From the NCBI RefSeq assembly GCF_030418165.1, contig NZ_JAUHTQ010000001.1, forward strand, positions 124,001 through 188,000: 64,000 nucleotides of DNA, given 5' to 3'. Shown piece after piece: positions 8,164 through 17,247 of the stretch. The DNA is from Ureibacillus aquaedulcis. GTDB taxonomy: Bacteria; Bacillota; Bacilli; Bacillales_A; Planococcaceae. The first letter of the stretch is position 1. Each line of letters starts with the position of its first letter. Under the pieces are notes generated by a model. That model saw only the letters and a list, made by a program, of their open reading frames with translations. It was not told the origin of the DNA and made no database searches. Both the position numbers and the translations under genes were made by a program.

Positions 8164-9117
8164 ATGAAAAAAATAATTGTCACGGGTGCTTTAGGACAGA
8201 TTGGTTCAGAACTGATTGTGAAATTACGTGATCGATACGGTAAGGACAATGTATTAGCCACGGATATTCGTAAGCCGGAGGGCATTTGTGGACCGTTTGA
8301 GTTGTTGGATGTAACAGACGGGAAGAAAATGCATGAACTATCAAAAGATTTTGGGGCAGATACGATGATTCATATGGCTGCGTTACTTTCTGCTACAGCC
8401 GAAAAGAATCCTCAGTTTGCCTGGAATTTAAATATGGGCGGGTTAATGAACGCTCTTGAAGTATCACGAGAGTTAAATCTACAGTTTTTTACGCCAAGCT
8501 CAATAGGGGCATTCGGTCCATCCACACCTAAGGACAATACACCTCAGGATACGCTGCAACGTCCAACTACGATGTATGGTGTAAACAAAGTGGCGGGGGA
8601 GCTATTGTGTGATTATTACCACACTCGTTTTGGTGTAGATACGCGCGGTGTCCGATTCCCGGGGTTAATTTCATACGCAACCGCTCCTGGTGGTGGAACA
8701 ACGGATTATGCGGTAGATATTTATTATAAGGCTGTAGAGCAAGGCCGTTATACATCGTACATTGCAGAGGGCACCTATATGGACATGATGTATATGCCTG
8801 ATGCACTGCAAGCTATTGTTGATTTGATGGAGGCAGATGGTTCGAAGTTGAAACATCGTAATGCCTTTAACATCTCGGCCATGAGTTTTGAGCCATCCCA
8901 GATTGCTGCAGAAATTAAAAAGCATATCCCAGCATTTAAAATGGAGTACAATGTAGATCCAGTCCGCCAAGCCATTGCAGACAGCTGGCCGAATTCCATT
9001 GATTCCTCTGCTGCCAAGGAAGAGTGGGGCTTCAAAGCAGACTATGATTTAGAAAAAATGACAATTGATATGCTGGAAAAATTAAAAGCAAAATTAGACC
9101 AAAGAGCGATTTCATAA
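8164..9117 (+). CDS. SDR-type L-threonine 3-dehydrogenase
   Basis: Extended short-chain dehydrogenase/epimerase-fold protein of 317 residues, resembling the SDR form of L-threonine 3-dehydrogenase found in staphylococci and many Bacteroidetes. That enzyme oxidises threonine to 2-amino-3-oxobutyrate with NAD. The NAD motif is [11 protein letters not shown] (residues 7-17), the catalytic pair is Y138/K142 in YGVNK, and [14 protein letters not shown] carries the active-site serine. The substrate-specific block [20 protein letters not shown] is typical of this enzyme. ATG 8164 has GGGAGGGTG ahead of it; the frame is open further upstream but lacks a good start. No kbl partner lies next to it. Confidence 0.85.
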   Translation: MKKIIVTGALGQIGSELIVKLRDRYGKDNVLATDIRKPEGICGPFELLDVTDGKKMHELSKDFGADTMIHMAALLSATAEKNPQFAWNLNMGGLMNALEVSRELNLQFFTPSSIGAFGPSTPKDNTPQDTLQRPTTMYGVNKVAGELLCDYYHTRFGVDTRGVRFPGLISYATAPGGGTTDYAVDIYYKAVEQGRYTSYIAEGTYMDMMYMPDALQAIVDLMEADGSKLKHRNAFNISAMSFEPSQIAAEIKKHIPAFKMEYNVDPVRQAIADSWPNSIDSSAAKEEWGFKADYDLEKMTIDMLEKLKAKLDQRAIS

Positions 9118-9131
9118 ATATAAGAAAATAT

Positions 9132-9170
9132 AAGCACAACCTTCCAAACAACAGAAGGCTGTGCTTTTTA
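9132..9170 (+). terminator. Shared terminator between tdh-like gene and trpA
   Basis: Arms AAGCACAACCTTC and GAAGGCTGTGCTT with one mismatch, T run on the plus side and A-rich flank on the other, so it can serve both converging units. Confidence 0.85.
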
Positions 9171-9193
9171 ATATACAGTGATGCCTTGCTTAA

Positions 9194-9976
9194 TTACTTC
9201 ACAGCAGCCACCTTTGAAGCGCTGACTAATTCCTCGATCGCAGCCCAATCTTCATTGACAAGACTATCAACGATCTTGCTTCCAACGACGACGCCGCTGC
9301 AAAATGAGCTAAAGTCTGTGACGTGATGGGGAGTTGAAATGCCGAAACCAGCTAAGACAGGAGTATCTGTATAGGATTGAATCCTTTTGAAATGCTCTTC
9401 CAGTTCATTAGCAAAGCTTGAGCGGGCACCTGTAATGCCGTTTACGGTAACTGCGTAGATAAAACCCTCGCTTGCCTTTGTTAAACGTTCCATACGTTCG
9501 GGCGTACTCGTTAAAGAAACGAGTTGTACAAGAGAGATTCCGGCATCCGAAAGGGCAGGCTGAACAGTTTCACTTTCCTCCAAAGGCATATCCGGAATGA
9601 TTAATCCACGAATACCGGCCCCTTTGGCGTCTGCTGCAAATTGCTCTACACCGTAAGCTAAAATCGGATTTAAATATGTCATTGCAACAAGTGGTACTGT
9701 GAGTTCGTCTGCAAAGCTAGTCAAGGTTTCAACCACTTTACGTAAAGTAGTGCCGTTCGCTAAAGCACGTTCACCGGCTCTTTCAATTGTTGGACCATCT
9801 GCGACAGGATCAGTAAATGGAATACCAACTTCAATTGCTGCCACACCAAGCTGCTGCAGTTTTAATATAGTAGGCTTTAGTTTCTCCAGGCCACCGTCAC
9901 CCGCCATGATATAAGGAATAAATGCTTTATCGCCACGCGCGGTAACAGATAAAATAGCATCTTTTAATTGACTCAT
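9194..9976 (-). CDS. trpA: Tryptophan synthase alpha subunit
   Basis: TIM-barrel protein of 260 residues that cleaves indole-3-glycerol phosphate to indole and glyceraldehyde 3-phosphate; indole is channelled to TrpB in the alpha2beta2 complex. [11 protein letters not shown] and [22 protein letters not shown] carry the catalytic Glu and Asp; the phosphate loop GFGISTPHH is near the C terminus. It is the last gene of trpDCFBA and overlaps trpB by 4 bases (ATGA), so translation is probably coupled. Regulated through the T-box leader at the head of the operon. Confidence 0.96.
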   Translation of the reverse strand: MSQLKDAILSVTARGDKAFIPYIMAGDGGLEKLKPTILKLQQLGVAAIEVGIPFTDPVADGPTIERAGERALANGTTLRKVVETLTSFADELTVPLVAMTYLNPILAYGVEQFAADAKGAGIRGLIIPDMPLEESETVQPALSDAGISLVQLVSLTSTPERMERLTKASEGFIYAVTVNGITGARSSFANELEEHFKRIQSYTDTPVLAGFGISTPHHVTDFSSFCSGVVVGSKIVDSLVNEDWAAIEELVSASKVAAVK

Positions 9977-11163
9977 CCCAGATTACCTCCAAGTGCTTCA
10001 GAAATTGTATGAACATCTTTATCGCCACGGCCGGATAAACAAATGACTAGAATATCATTGGGAGACATCGTTTTGGCCAAGTTGGCAGCAAAGTAAACAG
10101 CATGTGCACTTTCAAGAGCAGGGAGGATGCCTTCTGTACGGCACAGTAATTTTAATCCTTCAAGTGCTTCTTCATCTGTCACATTCCCATATGTTGCGCG
10201 GCCAATTTCATGAAGATGGCAATGTTCAGGACCTACACCTGGATAATCAAGACCCGCAGAAATTGAATGAGCTTCTTGAACAAAGCCGTTTTCATCCTGC
10301 AAAAGATACATAAAGGCACCGTGTAGTACGCCGGTTTGTCCTCCATAAATAGCTGCAGCATGTTTGCCGGTCTCGATGCCTTTACCTGCAGCCTCTACCC
10401 CATATAATGCCACTTCTTTATCTTCAACAAATGGATAAAACATGCCGATTGAGTTACTGCCTCCACCAATGCAAGCCACTACAGCATCTGGTAAATGGTT
10501 TTCGATTTCCAAAATTTGAGCTCGTGTTTCATCGCCGATAACACGTTGGAAATCACGAACAATAGTCGGGAATGGGTGAGGGCCCATTGCGGAACCTAAA
10601 ATGTAGTGCGTATCCTCAATATTGGTTACCCAGTGACGCAATGCTTCATTAACAGCGTCTTTCAATGTTGCCGAGCCTTTATCCACTGCGACCACTTTTG
10701 TACCAAGCAGCTCCATGCGGAAAACATTCAATGCTTGGCGTTTTACATCTTCAGCTCCCATGTAAACAATGCATTCCAGGTTTAGAAGGGCGCAGGCTGT
10801 AGCAGTTGCAACACCATGTTGACCAGCTCCTGTTTCAGCAACAATCTTTTTCTTGCCCATCCGTTTGGCAAGCAGTGCCTGACCGAGGGCGTTATTAATC
10901 TTGTGGGCGCCAGTATGGTTGAGATCTTCACGTTTCAAGTAGATTTTTGCTCCATCGCATTCCTTCGTTAAACGTTCGGCAAAATAGAGCGGAGTTTCCC
11001 GACCAACATAGTTTTTTAGGTAGTAGCGAAGTTCTTCCTGAAAAGTTTCATCATTTTTCACTTTATCATAGGCTTCATCTAGTTCTTGCAGTGCTGTCAT
11101 TAATGTCTCGGGAACAAACTGTCCACCGAAACGACCAAAACGTCCTTTTACTTCACTTGTCAT
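9973..11163 (-). CDS. trpB: Tryptophan synthase beta subunit
   Basis: PLP enzyme of 396 residues joining indole and serine to give tryptophan. The PLP lysine lies in [15 protein letters not shown], the COMM-domain region follows ([19 protein letters not shown]), and [10 protein letters not shown] binds the PLP phosphate. The start [22 protein letters not shown] is typical, with a GGGAGTG ribosome site. There is a 76-base gap from trpF and a 4-base overlap with trpA. Confidence 0.97.
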   Translation of the reverse strand: MTSEVKGRFGRFGGQFVPETLMTALQELDEAYDKVKNDETFQEELRYYLKNYVGRETPLYFAERLTKECDGAKIYLKREDLNHTGAHKINNALGQALLAKRMGKKKIVAETGAGQHGVATATACALLNLECIVYMGAEDVKRQALNVFRMELLGTKVVAVDKGSATLKDAVNEALRHWVTNIEDTHYILGSAMGPHPFPTIVRDFQRVIGDETRAQILEIENHLPDAVVACIGGGSNSIGMFYPFVEDKEVALYGVEAAGKGIETGKHAAAIYGGQTGVLHGAFMYLLQDENGFVQEAHSISAGLDYPGVGPEHCHLHEIGRATYGNVTDEEALEGLKLLCRTEGILPALESAHAVYFAANLAKTMSPNDILVICLSGRGDKDVHTISEALGGNLG

Positions 11164-11239
11164 CCTATTTCACTCCCTTACGACTACTTTAAAAATTGGG
11201 TCGCAGTAATTTGTTATAATGTTGCACTTCTTGTTCCAA

Positions 11240-11848
11240 CTATTGGGCTTTTGCGGCATCTATAAATTGCTTAATTAATTCACTATCCTTCACGCCATTC
11301 TTTTCGACACCACTGGAAACATCGACTCCCAATGGATCAACCTGGCTAATGGCACGAGCTACATTGGCACTATTCAGTCCACCGGCTAGAATCACGCGAT
11401 TCTTTGGAATAGAGAGCTGGTCCAGTAATGACCAATCGAATACATGGCCATTCCCACCGGCATAATCTGTACCTGGTGCATCAAAAAGGTAGTAATCCAC
11501 ATCATAGTGGCTGGCTTTTTCCACGTCTTCATAACCACGAATGGAGATAGCCTTAATGGAAGGGTAGCCTAGAGATTTGATAAATGCAGGGTCCTCGTTT
11601 CCATGGTATTGAACGTAATCCAGCCCAACTGTTTCGACAGCATGCCGAACTTCCTGCTCCGTTGGATTTACGAAAACACCCACCTTTTTTACATACGAAG
11701 GAACTTGCTTCGCAAGCTCTATGGCACGTTCAACGGAAATCTGGCGTTTACTTGGTGCGAACATAAATCCAATCCATGTGGCCCCTTCGTCAATGGCAGC
11801 TTGAACGTGTTCCTCTTGCTTCAGACCGCAGATTTTTACCTTCACCAT
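11240..11848 (-). CDS. trpF: Phosphoribosylanthranilate isomerase
   Basis: TIM-barrel isomerase of 202 residues converting phosphoribosylanthranilate to the enol-carboxyphenylamino intermediate. VKICGLKQEEHV has the catalytic Cys, and DAPGTDYAGGNGHVFDW carries the catalytic Asp and glycine loop; LAGGLNSANV binds phosphate. It follows trpC after 2 bases. A 76-base gap before trpB is the only sizeable gap in the operon and shows no terminator. Confidence 0.95.
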   Translation of the reverse strand: MVKVKICGLKQEEHVQAAIDEGATWIGFMFAPSKRQISVERAIELAKQVPSYVKKVGVFVNPTEQEVRHAVETVGLDYVQYHGNEDPAFIKSLGYPSIKAISIRGYEDVEKASHYDVDYYLFDAPGTDYAGGNGHVFDWSLLDQLSIPKNRVILAGGLNSANVARAISQVDPLGVDVSSGVEKNGVKDSELIKQFIDAAKAQ

Positions 11849-11850
11849 GC

Positions 11851-12648
11851 TTACTTCACGTCCTTTACAAGGGAGGGAAGGGGTACTTGCAGTGCCGATA
11901 GAGCTTGCTCTACATCGCCGCTCACCATTAAGGATTCGCCAACCAACACGCCACGGGCTCCAGCTTTTGCGACTCTTTCCGCATCAGCAGTATTCCAGAT
12001 GCCGCTTTCACTAATAAAGGCAATATCTTCATGGGCATTTATCTTGTCAGCTAATCTTTCCGTCTGAACAAGATCTAATTGGAAGGTTTTTAAATCGCGA
12101 TTATTCACACCGATAATCTTAGGATGAATGGCCAAGGCGCGATCTAGTTCTTCTTCGTTATGGACTTCAACCAAAACATCCAGGCCCAATACACTTGCAT
12201 ATGTGTAAAATGCTTGTAACTTTTCATCAGTCAGTGCGGCAACTATTAGTAAAATCACCGAAGCTCCGGCTGCCTTGGCATAATCGATCTGGACTTCATG
12301 AATGATGAAATCTTTGTTTAGAATCGGGATATCCACATGATTTGCGATATCAGCCAAATCCTGAAAAGAGCCTTTGAAAAATTTATCTTCTGTTAAAACC
12401 GAGATACATGCTGCTCCAGCCTGCTCGTATTTCCTCGCTTGTTCTATAGGATCTGCGCCTTCATTGATCAACCCTTTTGAGGGGGAAGCACGTTTCATTT
12501 CCGAAATCACTTGAAGCGTATCGGCTTTTCTTAGAGTTTCATATAAAGAAGGACGGGATTTCCGCTCCACCTCAAATGTTGGTTCCTTTGCAAGAAGGGA
12601 AGGAATAAGAGTTGCTTTATGGTCTAAAATTGTTTGTAAAATGGTCAT
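11851..12648 (-). CDS. trpC: Indole-3-glycerol phosphate synthase
   Basis: TIM-barrel lyase of 265 residues closing the indole ring. Family marks are VISEMKRASPSKGLI (catalytic Glu and Lys), LTEDKFFKGS, NKDFIIHE and GVNNRDLKTF, and the C-terminal GARGVLVGESLM phosphate site. It overlaps the end of trpD by 4 bases and trpF follows after 2 bases, showing tight translational coupling. Confidence 0.96.
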   Translation of the reverse strand: MTILQTILDHKATLIPSLLAKEPTFEVERKSRPSLYETLRKADTLQVISEMKRASPSKGLINEGADPIEQARKYEQAGAACISVLTEDKFFKGSFQDLADIANHVDIPILNKDFIIHEVQIDYAKAAGASVILLIVAALTDEKLQAFYTYASVLGLDVLVEVHNEEELDRALAIHPKIIGVNNRDLKTFQLDLVQTERLADKINAHEDIAFISESGIWNTADAERVAKAGARGVLVGESLMVSGDVEQALSALQVPLPSLVKDVK

Positions 12649-13682
12649 CGTACTGCACGCTCCTTTAAAATGGATTGACTGTATTCCACAACAGCCTCTA
12701 ACTTTGCCAATGCCTTCCCGCTTAAAATACTTTCGCGGGCCAATTCGACGCCATCTATAACGGAGCTCACTTTACCGTAAGCAAACAAAGCGAGGCCAGC
12801 GTTTAACAAAACCGCATCAAAATAGGCACTCTGCTTGCCACTTAGTAAATCTCTTAAAATAATCGCATTCTCTTCCGGTGTCCCCCCGCGTAATGCAGAC
12901 ACAGGGGCAGGTGTTAAACCGAGAGCCTCAATCTCAACAGAGAAAGGTTTGACTTCACTATTTTCGAGAAGGGCAAAAGTATTTTCCTGATCGAGAGAAG
13001 CTTCATCCATCCCTTGTGTTCCAGAAACTACCACAGCTCGTTTGCGACCCAGAATACGAAGGACGTCCGCATAATTGCGAACAAATTCCGGCCGGTTAAT
13101 TCCAACAAGCTGAGTTGTTAATTTAGCTGGATTGGTTAAAGGGCCCACCATATTAAAAATAGTTGGTTTTCCAATGGAACGACGAACTTCTCCGATGCGT
13201 TTTAACTTTGGATGTACATTTGGAGCATGAAGAAAAGTAATACCTGTCTTGTTTAACATCTCAACTGAATCCCCGAGCGTGAAATCGGTATGAATTCCTA
13301 GAGCGTGTAAAACATCCGAGCTTCCTGAGGCACTGGAAATTTTGCGGTTGCCATGTTTAACGATCGAAACATCACTTGCTGCCAATACAAAAGCGGACGT
13401 TGTACTAATATTGAAGCTTTGTAAACCGTCGCCCCCAGTTCCGCAATTATCAAGGTAGTTGCCTTCTGTTAGGTTTAATGGAAGCGCATAGGACTTCATG
13501 ACCATTGCAAGAGCCGCAACTTCTTCGGTCGTTTCACCTTTATTGCTTAAGGCAATTAAAAGCTCGGCAATTGCTTCCTTTGGTGTTTCTTCATGGAAGA
13601 TTAGTTCTGCGGCTAGTAGCATCTCCTCGTAAGACAAATTTTCCTTTTCCTTTACCTTGCTTGTGAAAGAGTGGATTGTCAT
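12645..13682 (-). CDS. trpD: Anthranilate phosphoribosyltransferase
   Basis: Transferase of 345 residues joining anthranilate and PRPP. The diagnostic PRPP loop DNCGTGGDGLQSFNIST is present, with KHGNRKISSASGSSDVL and VGPLTNPA. A strong AGGAGG site precedes the ATG. This is the first gene after the T-box leader; no trpE or trpG lies before it, so anthranilate synthase must be encoded elsewhere or be absent. Confidence 0.96.
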   Translation of the reverse strand: MTIHSFTSKVKEKENLSYEEMLLAAELIFHEETPKEAIAELLIALSNKGETTEEVAALAMVMKSYALPLNLTEGNYLDNCGTGGDGLQSFNISTTSAFVLAASDVSIVKHGNRKISSASGSSDVLHALGIHTDFTLGDSVEMLNKTGITFLHAPNVHPKLKRIGEVRRSIGKPTIFNMVGPLTNPAKLTTQLVGINRPEFVRNYADVLRILGRKRAVVVSGTQGMDEASLDQENTFALLENSEVKPFSVEIEALGLTPAPVSALRGGTPEENAIILRDLLSGKQSAYFDAVLLNAGLALFAYGKVSSVIDGVELARESILSGKALAKLEAVVEYSQSILKERAVR

Positions 13683-13730
13683 TCGTTTTCATCCTCCTGA
13701 ATTTAAAATTTGCAGGTTAGACTAGACAAT

Positions 13731-14108
13731 AAAAAAGCCCTCTACAAAAGGAAATTCCTTTTGTAGAGGACGATCGATACCGCGTTGCCACCTCTGTTGA
13801 AGTATTTGATATACTTCCATCTTGGCGTGTTTTCACATTGGAGAAGTAAAGTATACTCCAAAAGAGTGTAAAACACTTCCTTGTAACGTAGGAAAAACGT
13901 CAACTAACAAAGTGCCAGCTGCTCTCATAAGGCCCATTCACAATCTTGTTCGCACTAGTTTGCACCAACCACTAGCTCTCTAAAGCGATCCAAAACCGCT
14001 ACTATTCTTATTCATCAATTTAGTCTCTGCTATTCTCATCTAAACTCTGCTTTGCTCAAACGGTGGTTGTGCTCCCACAACCTGCTGCCGTATCCGAACA
14101 ATTAGTTA
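13731..14108 (-). promoter_or_regulatory. Tryptophan T-box riboswitch of the trp operon
   Basis: Leader of about 375 bases read on the minus strand. Stem I contains the AG-bulge-like GAATAGTAGCG and a terminal-loop region AGAGAGCTAGTGGTTGGTG; the specifier is UGG (complement of 13934-13936) in GAAUGGGCC. The T-box sequence GGTGGCAACGCGG (complement of 13780-13792) has the tRNA-binding UGGC, which pairs with a GCCA 3' end as expected for tRNA-Trp. A terminator hairpin with 13-base arms (13739-13769) and a U run ends it. Uncharged tRNA-Trp should favour antitermination and trp expression. Confidence 0.96.
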
Positions 14109-14114
14109 AATAGA

Positions 14115-14143
14115 ATTGTAGAGGTAAATTTCCTCTTTGTCAA
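14115..14143 (-). promoter_or_regulatory. SigA promoter of the trp T-box operon
   Basis: On the minus strand TTGACA, a 17-base spacer and TACAAT, close to consensus. The spacer holds a GAGG...CCTC inverted repeat of unknown meaning. Transcription should begin near 14108. Confidence 0.9.
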
Positions 14144-14183
14144 TGTTTTCTGACAAATTGATGTGTTGCTGTTTTTATAAAAT

Positions 14184-14260
14184 AAAAAAACCAAGAATCA
14201 AAAGTGTGCCAATATAATAGGAAATGTTCCTTGAAATAGGCACCTTTTGATCTTGGTTTA
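14184..14260 (-). terminator. Intrinsic terminator after queT
   Basis: Long imperfect hairpin on the minus strand, ACCAAGATCAAAAGGTGCC pairing with GGCACACTTTTGATTCTTGGT, followed by seven T residues. Confidence 0.9.
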
Positions 14261-14264
14261 AATA

Positions 14265-14753
14265 TTAAATTAAATCCTTGAAGTTTAATCGTTTATTTAA
14301 TTGATGCATGATTGGCACGCCGATTGCCATCACGGCGAATTCTCCGATTGCACAAGTTAGCCATGTCCATAGGAAGGGCAGTTCAAGTGCAAGATTTAAT
14401 TCGAACGCAATAATGAACATTGTGCATGTAAAAAGGAAAGTGTTGATTACCAATCGCAGCAATGTATTTTTTACAAACTTACAAATCAATATAAAGATTG
14501 CAAGTGTAATAACTGTTTGGCCCACTCCAAAGACCAAATCATAAGGGGCCAGCGGTGAATTGAGATTGGCAATGAATACGCCAATAACGATTCCCAACAT
14601 ATAGCGTGGGTTAAACGCAACTAGGTGGTTGAACATCTCGGATAGACGGAATTGAATTTCCGTAAATCCAAATGGTGCAACTAACATGGTAACAGCAATA
14701 TAAAGAGCTGCAATAATTCCAGTCGTTGCCAAAAATTTTATCTTCATATTCAT
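14265..14753 (-). CDS. queT: QueT-family ECF transporter S component (queuosine precursor)
   Basis: Membrane protein of 162 residues of the QueT family, the substrate-binding subunit of an energy-coupling-factor importer for a queuosine precursor. It has five or six hydrophobic segments, the first at about residues 8-27, and the family blocks TEIQFRLSEMFNHLVAFNPRYMLG and NLNSPLAPYDLVFGVGQT. A preQ1 riboswitch sits immediately upstream and ends in the ribosome site, which strongly supports the substrate. AAGGAG lies 3 bases from the first ATG and 9 from the second (14747), so translation may start at MKIKFL. Confidence 0.93.
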   Translation of the reverse strand: MNMKIKFLATTGIIAALYIAVTMLVAPFGFTEIQFRLSEMFNHLVAFNPRYMLGIVIGVFIANLNSPLAPYDLVFGVGQTVITLAIFILICKFVKNTLLRLVINTFLFTCTMFIIAFELNLALELPFLWTWLTCAIGEFAVMAIGVPIMHQLNKRLNFKDLI

Positions 14754-14797
14754 TTCTCCTTAGTTTTTTTGCGTGGGAGGTTCTCGAACCACGTGAA
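14754..14797 (-). promoter_or_regulatory. preQ1-I riboswitch controlling queT
   Basis: Read on the minus strand, a CGTGG/CCACG stem, loop and A-rich tail ending in AAAAAAACTAAGGAG form the compact class I preQ1 H-type pseudoknot. The tail merges with the Shine-Dalgarno sequence and no terminator lies between it and the gene, so control should be on translation. A TTGACA element lies near 14840, with TACTAT 17 bases on and overlapping TATAAT repeats. Confidence 0.92.
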
Positions 14798-15167
14798 AAA
14801 GAACACAGAGAATTATAGTATTATAGTTTCGTGTTTATGTCAAATAATTAATAAATTATGTCAGACAGAAGTTGTGTACATTTGACAGGAAGTGTTGGGT
14901 GTCGAAAATTTGTCACAAAAAATATGTTTTACTGAAATAATTAATTTTCGATAAAAAGCTTGTACTTTAGCGATTTAAAGTGCCAAATCATTTTGTTGGT
15001 AGAAGTATTTTGAAGAAGACGAATTCAGAACATTCTAAATGTTGTTGACTATTAAAATGGTTAGATGTAATATAATCGACAAACTCGAATTTTTTGAATA
15101 GTAAAATAGAATGATATATTTATTCAAAAAGAGTCATGCAAGTGAGAGAGAAGAATTAGGGGGAAAC
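14798..15167. other. Divergent promoter region queT / trpX-like
   Basis: No gene. The left part holds the queT promoter on the minus strand. The right part has TTGACT near 15047 with TAATAT/TATAAT after 17-20 bases, likely the promoter of the ABC transporter. No T-box, S-box or TRAP-type repeat is visible in front of the transporter. Confidence 0.5.
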
Positions 15168-16181
15168 ATGATGAAAAATAGTACGAAAAAGTTGTCATTC
15201 TTACTATTTGGACTGGTACTTTTATTAGCTGCATGTGGCGGAGGTAGTGAAACATCTACTGAATCTACAGAAGATGCTGGTACTGGAACAACAGAGGATG
15301 CAAAATCATTTAAAGTAGGTATTACACAAATCGTGGAGCATCCATCATTGGATGCTGCAACTGAAGGGTTTAAAGCGGCACTGGAAGAATCTGGTCTAGA
15401 TGTAGAGTTTGTTGAAGAAAATGCCCAAAACGATCAAAGTATGAACACAACTATTGCCCAAAACTTAGTGAATGAAGGTGTTGATTTAATCTTTGCAAAT
15501 TCAACTCCATCAGCACAAGCAGTGAAAGGGGCAACATCTGATATTCCAATTATCTTCACATCTGTTACAGATGCAGTAGGTGCAGAGCTGATTGATTCCA
15601 TGGAGGCGCCGGGCGGTAATGTTACGGGTACTGTTGACTTGCATCCAGATACAATTGCCAATACTGTTGCATTCTTAAAGGATGAATTAGGTGCGAAAAA
15701 AGTCGGGACTGTCTATAACACTGGAGAGCAAAACTCTGTAGCTCAAGTTGAACAAGTTAAAGGTCTATTGGAAGAAGCTGGTCTTGAATTAGAGGAAGCG
15801 GCTGTTTCTACATCAGCAGAAGTGAAACAAGCAACAGAATCATTAATTGGCAAGGTAGATTCACTTTATATCATTACTGATAACACGGTTGTATCTGCTC
15901 TTGAATCAGTAATTGAAGTAGCAAGCGCTAACCAACTTCCTTTAATGGTAGGGGAGCTGGATTCCGTTGAACGTGGCGGATTAGGTGCTTACGGATTTGA
16001 ATACTATGATATCGGTTATGAAGCTGGGGAAATGGCAGTGAAAATTTTAAATGGAGAAGCTACTCCTTCTGAAATTCCATCTGCATATCCTGCAAATCTG
16101 AAATTACTTATTAATAAAGGTGCTGCTGATACTTTAGGTCTTGAAATCAGTGATTCCTGGAACGCAGAAGTTTACGAATAA
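15168..16181 (+). CDS. ABC transporter substrate-binding lipoprotein, TrpX-like
   Basis: Lipoprotein of 337 residues with a lipobox LLLAACGGG near residue 22 and an acidic Ser/Thr linker. The mature part belongs to the ABC_sub_bind family (PF04392): VGITQIVEHPSLDAATEGF, FANSTPSAQAVKGAT and GGLGAYGFEYYDIGYEAGEMA. Streptococcal members (TrpX) are proposed to bind tryptophan or tyrosine. It is followed by its permease and ATPase. Position beside the T-box trp operon suggests, but does not prove, tryptophan as ligand. ATG 15168 and 15171 are both possible after TTAGGGGG. Confidence 0.82.
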   Translation: MMKNSTKKLSFLLFGLVLLLAACGGGSETSTESTEDAGTGTTEDAKSFKVGITQIVEHPSLDAATEGFKAALEESGLDVEFVEENAQNDQSMNTTIAQNLVNEGVDLIFANSTPSAQAVKGATSDIPIIFTSVTDAVGAELIDSMEAPGGNVTGTVDLHPDTIANTVAFLKDELGAKKVGTVYNTGEQNSVAQVEQVKGLLEEAGLELEEAAVSTSAEVKQATESLIGKVDSLYIITDNTVVSALESVIEVASANQLPLMVGELDSVERGGLGAYGFEYYDIGYEAGEMAVKILNGEATPSEIPSAYPANLKLLINKGAADTLGLEISDSWNAEVYE

Positions 16182-16212
16182 ATTAGAAGAGTTAATTAGG
16201 AGATGATTCAAT

Positions 16213-17247
16213 ATGTTTACAGCGTTGTTCGGTTCAGTTGAGCAAGGAATCATCTATGCAATTATGGCACTCGGGGTGTATCTAACATTCCGAGTGTTAG
16301 ATTTTCCGGATTTAACGGTTGATGGAAGCTTCGTGACTGGGGCAGCGACTGCAGCAATGATGATTGCACTCGGCTACAACCCGATACTAGCTACATTAAT
16401 GGCAATTGTTGCTGGATTTATTGCAGGATGTATGACAGGTCTACTACACACAAAAGGAAAGATAAACCCGTTACTTTCAGGGATATTAATGATGATTGCG
16501 TTGTATTCAATCAATCTTCGCATTATGGGATTATCTGCAGAAAATGCAATTGTAAAACCCAATATTCCACTGATGAATGCTGATACTATTTTTTCACAGT
16601 TTCAAAGTTTCTGGAGCAGTTTGGGAATTGATGCAGCTCTGACAAGTTTTGTTAAAGATTCGTTAGGCTTGCAAACAGCTCCGGGTACTTGGGGTACCAT
16701 TTTCGTAGTGTTAATCATTACACTCATCATCAAGTTTATAGCAGATTGGTTCTTGAAAACAGAGGTGGGGCTGGCGATTCGGGCAACCGGAGATAATAAG
16801 CGAATGATTCGCAGCTTCTCAGCAAACACGGATGGCTTAATTGTATTAGGGCTAGGTCTTTCAAATGCCTTGGTTGCATTTTCTGGAGCTTTAATCGCAC
16901 AATACTCGAAATTTGCCGATGCCAATATGGGAATCGGGATGATTGTAATCGGTCTTGCATCTGTAATTATCGGAGAAGCAATCTTTGGAACAAAGACGAT
17001 TTTCCGTACGACATTGGCAGTTGTGGCAGGGGCGATTATTTATCGAATCATTTACGCCATTGCATTGCGCATCGATTGGCTAGATACTTCGGATATGAAG
17101 TTGATTACAGCCATTATCGTTGTTCTGGCTTTAGTCATTCCACAACTGGTTGATAAACGCCGTGAGAAAAAACGAAAAGAAAAAAGACGAATGGAAAGAC
17201 TTGACCAGCAAAGAGAATTCATGCAGGGAGGGGATCACCTTGCTTAA
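16213..17247 (+). CDS. ABC transporter permease, TrpY-like
   Basis: Permease of 344 residues of the branched-chain amino-acid/sugar type (BPD_transp_2), with eight or so membrane segments and a highly basic C-terminal tail (KRREKKRKEKRRMERL). The block LTFRVLDFPDLTVDGSFVTGAA and the coupling-helix stretch GLAIRATGDNKRMIRSF are typical of permeases paired with ABC_sub_bind proteins. It lies 31 bases after the binding protein and overlaps the ATPase start by 8 bases. Confidence 0.85.
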   Translation: MFTALFGSVEQGIIYAIMALGVYLTFRVLDFPDLTVDGSFVTGAATAAMMIALGYNPILATLMAIVAGFIAGCMTGLLHTKGKINPLLSGILMMIALYSINLRIMGLSAENAIVKPNIPLMNADTIFSQFQSFWSSLGIDAALTSFVKDSLGLQTAPGTWGTIFVVLIITLIIKFIADWFLKTEVGLAIRATGDNKRMIRSFSANTDGLIVLGLGLSNALVAFSGALIAQYSKFADANMGIGMIVIGLASVIIGEAIFGTKTIFRTTLAVVAGAIIYRIIYAIALRIDWLDTSDMKLITAIIVVLALVIPQLVDKRREKKRKEKRRMERLDQQREFMQGGDHLA

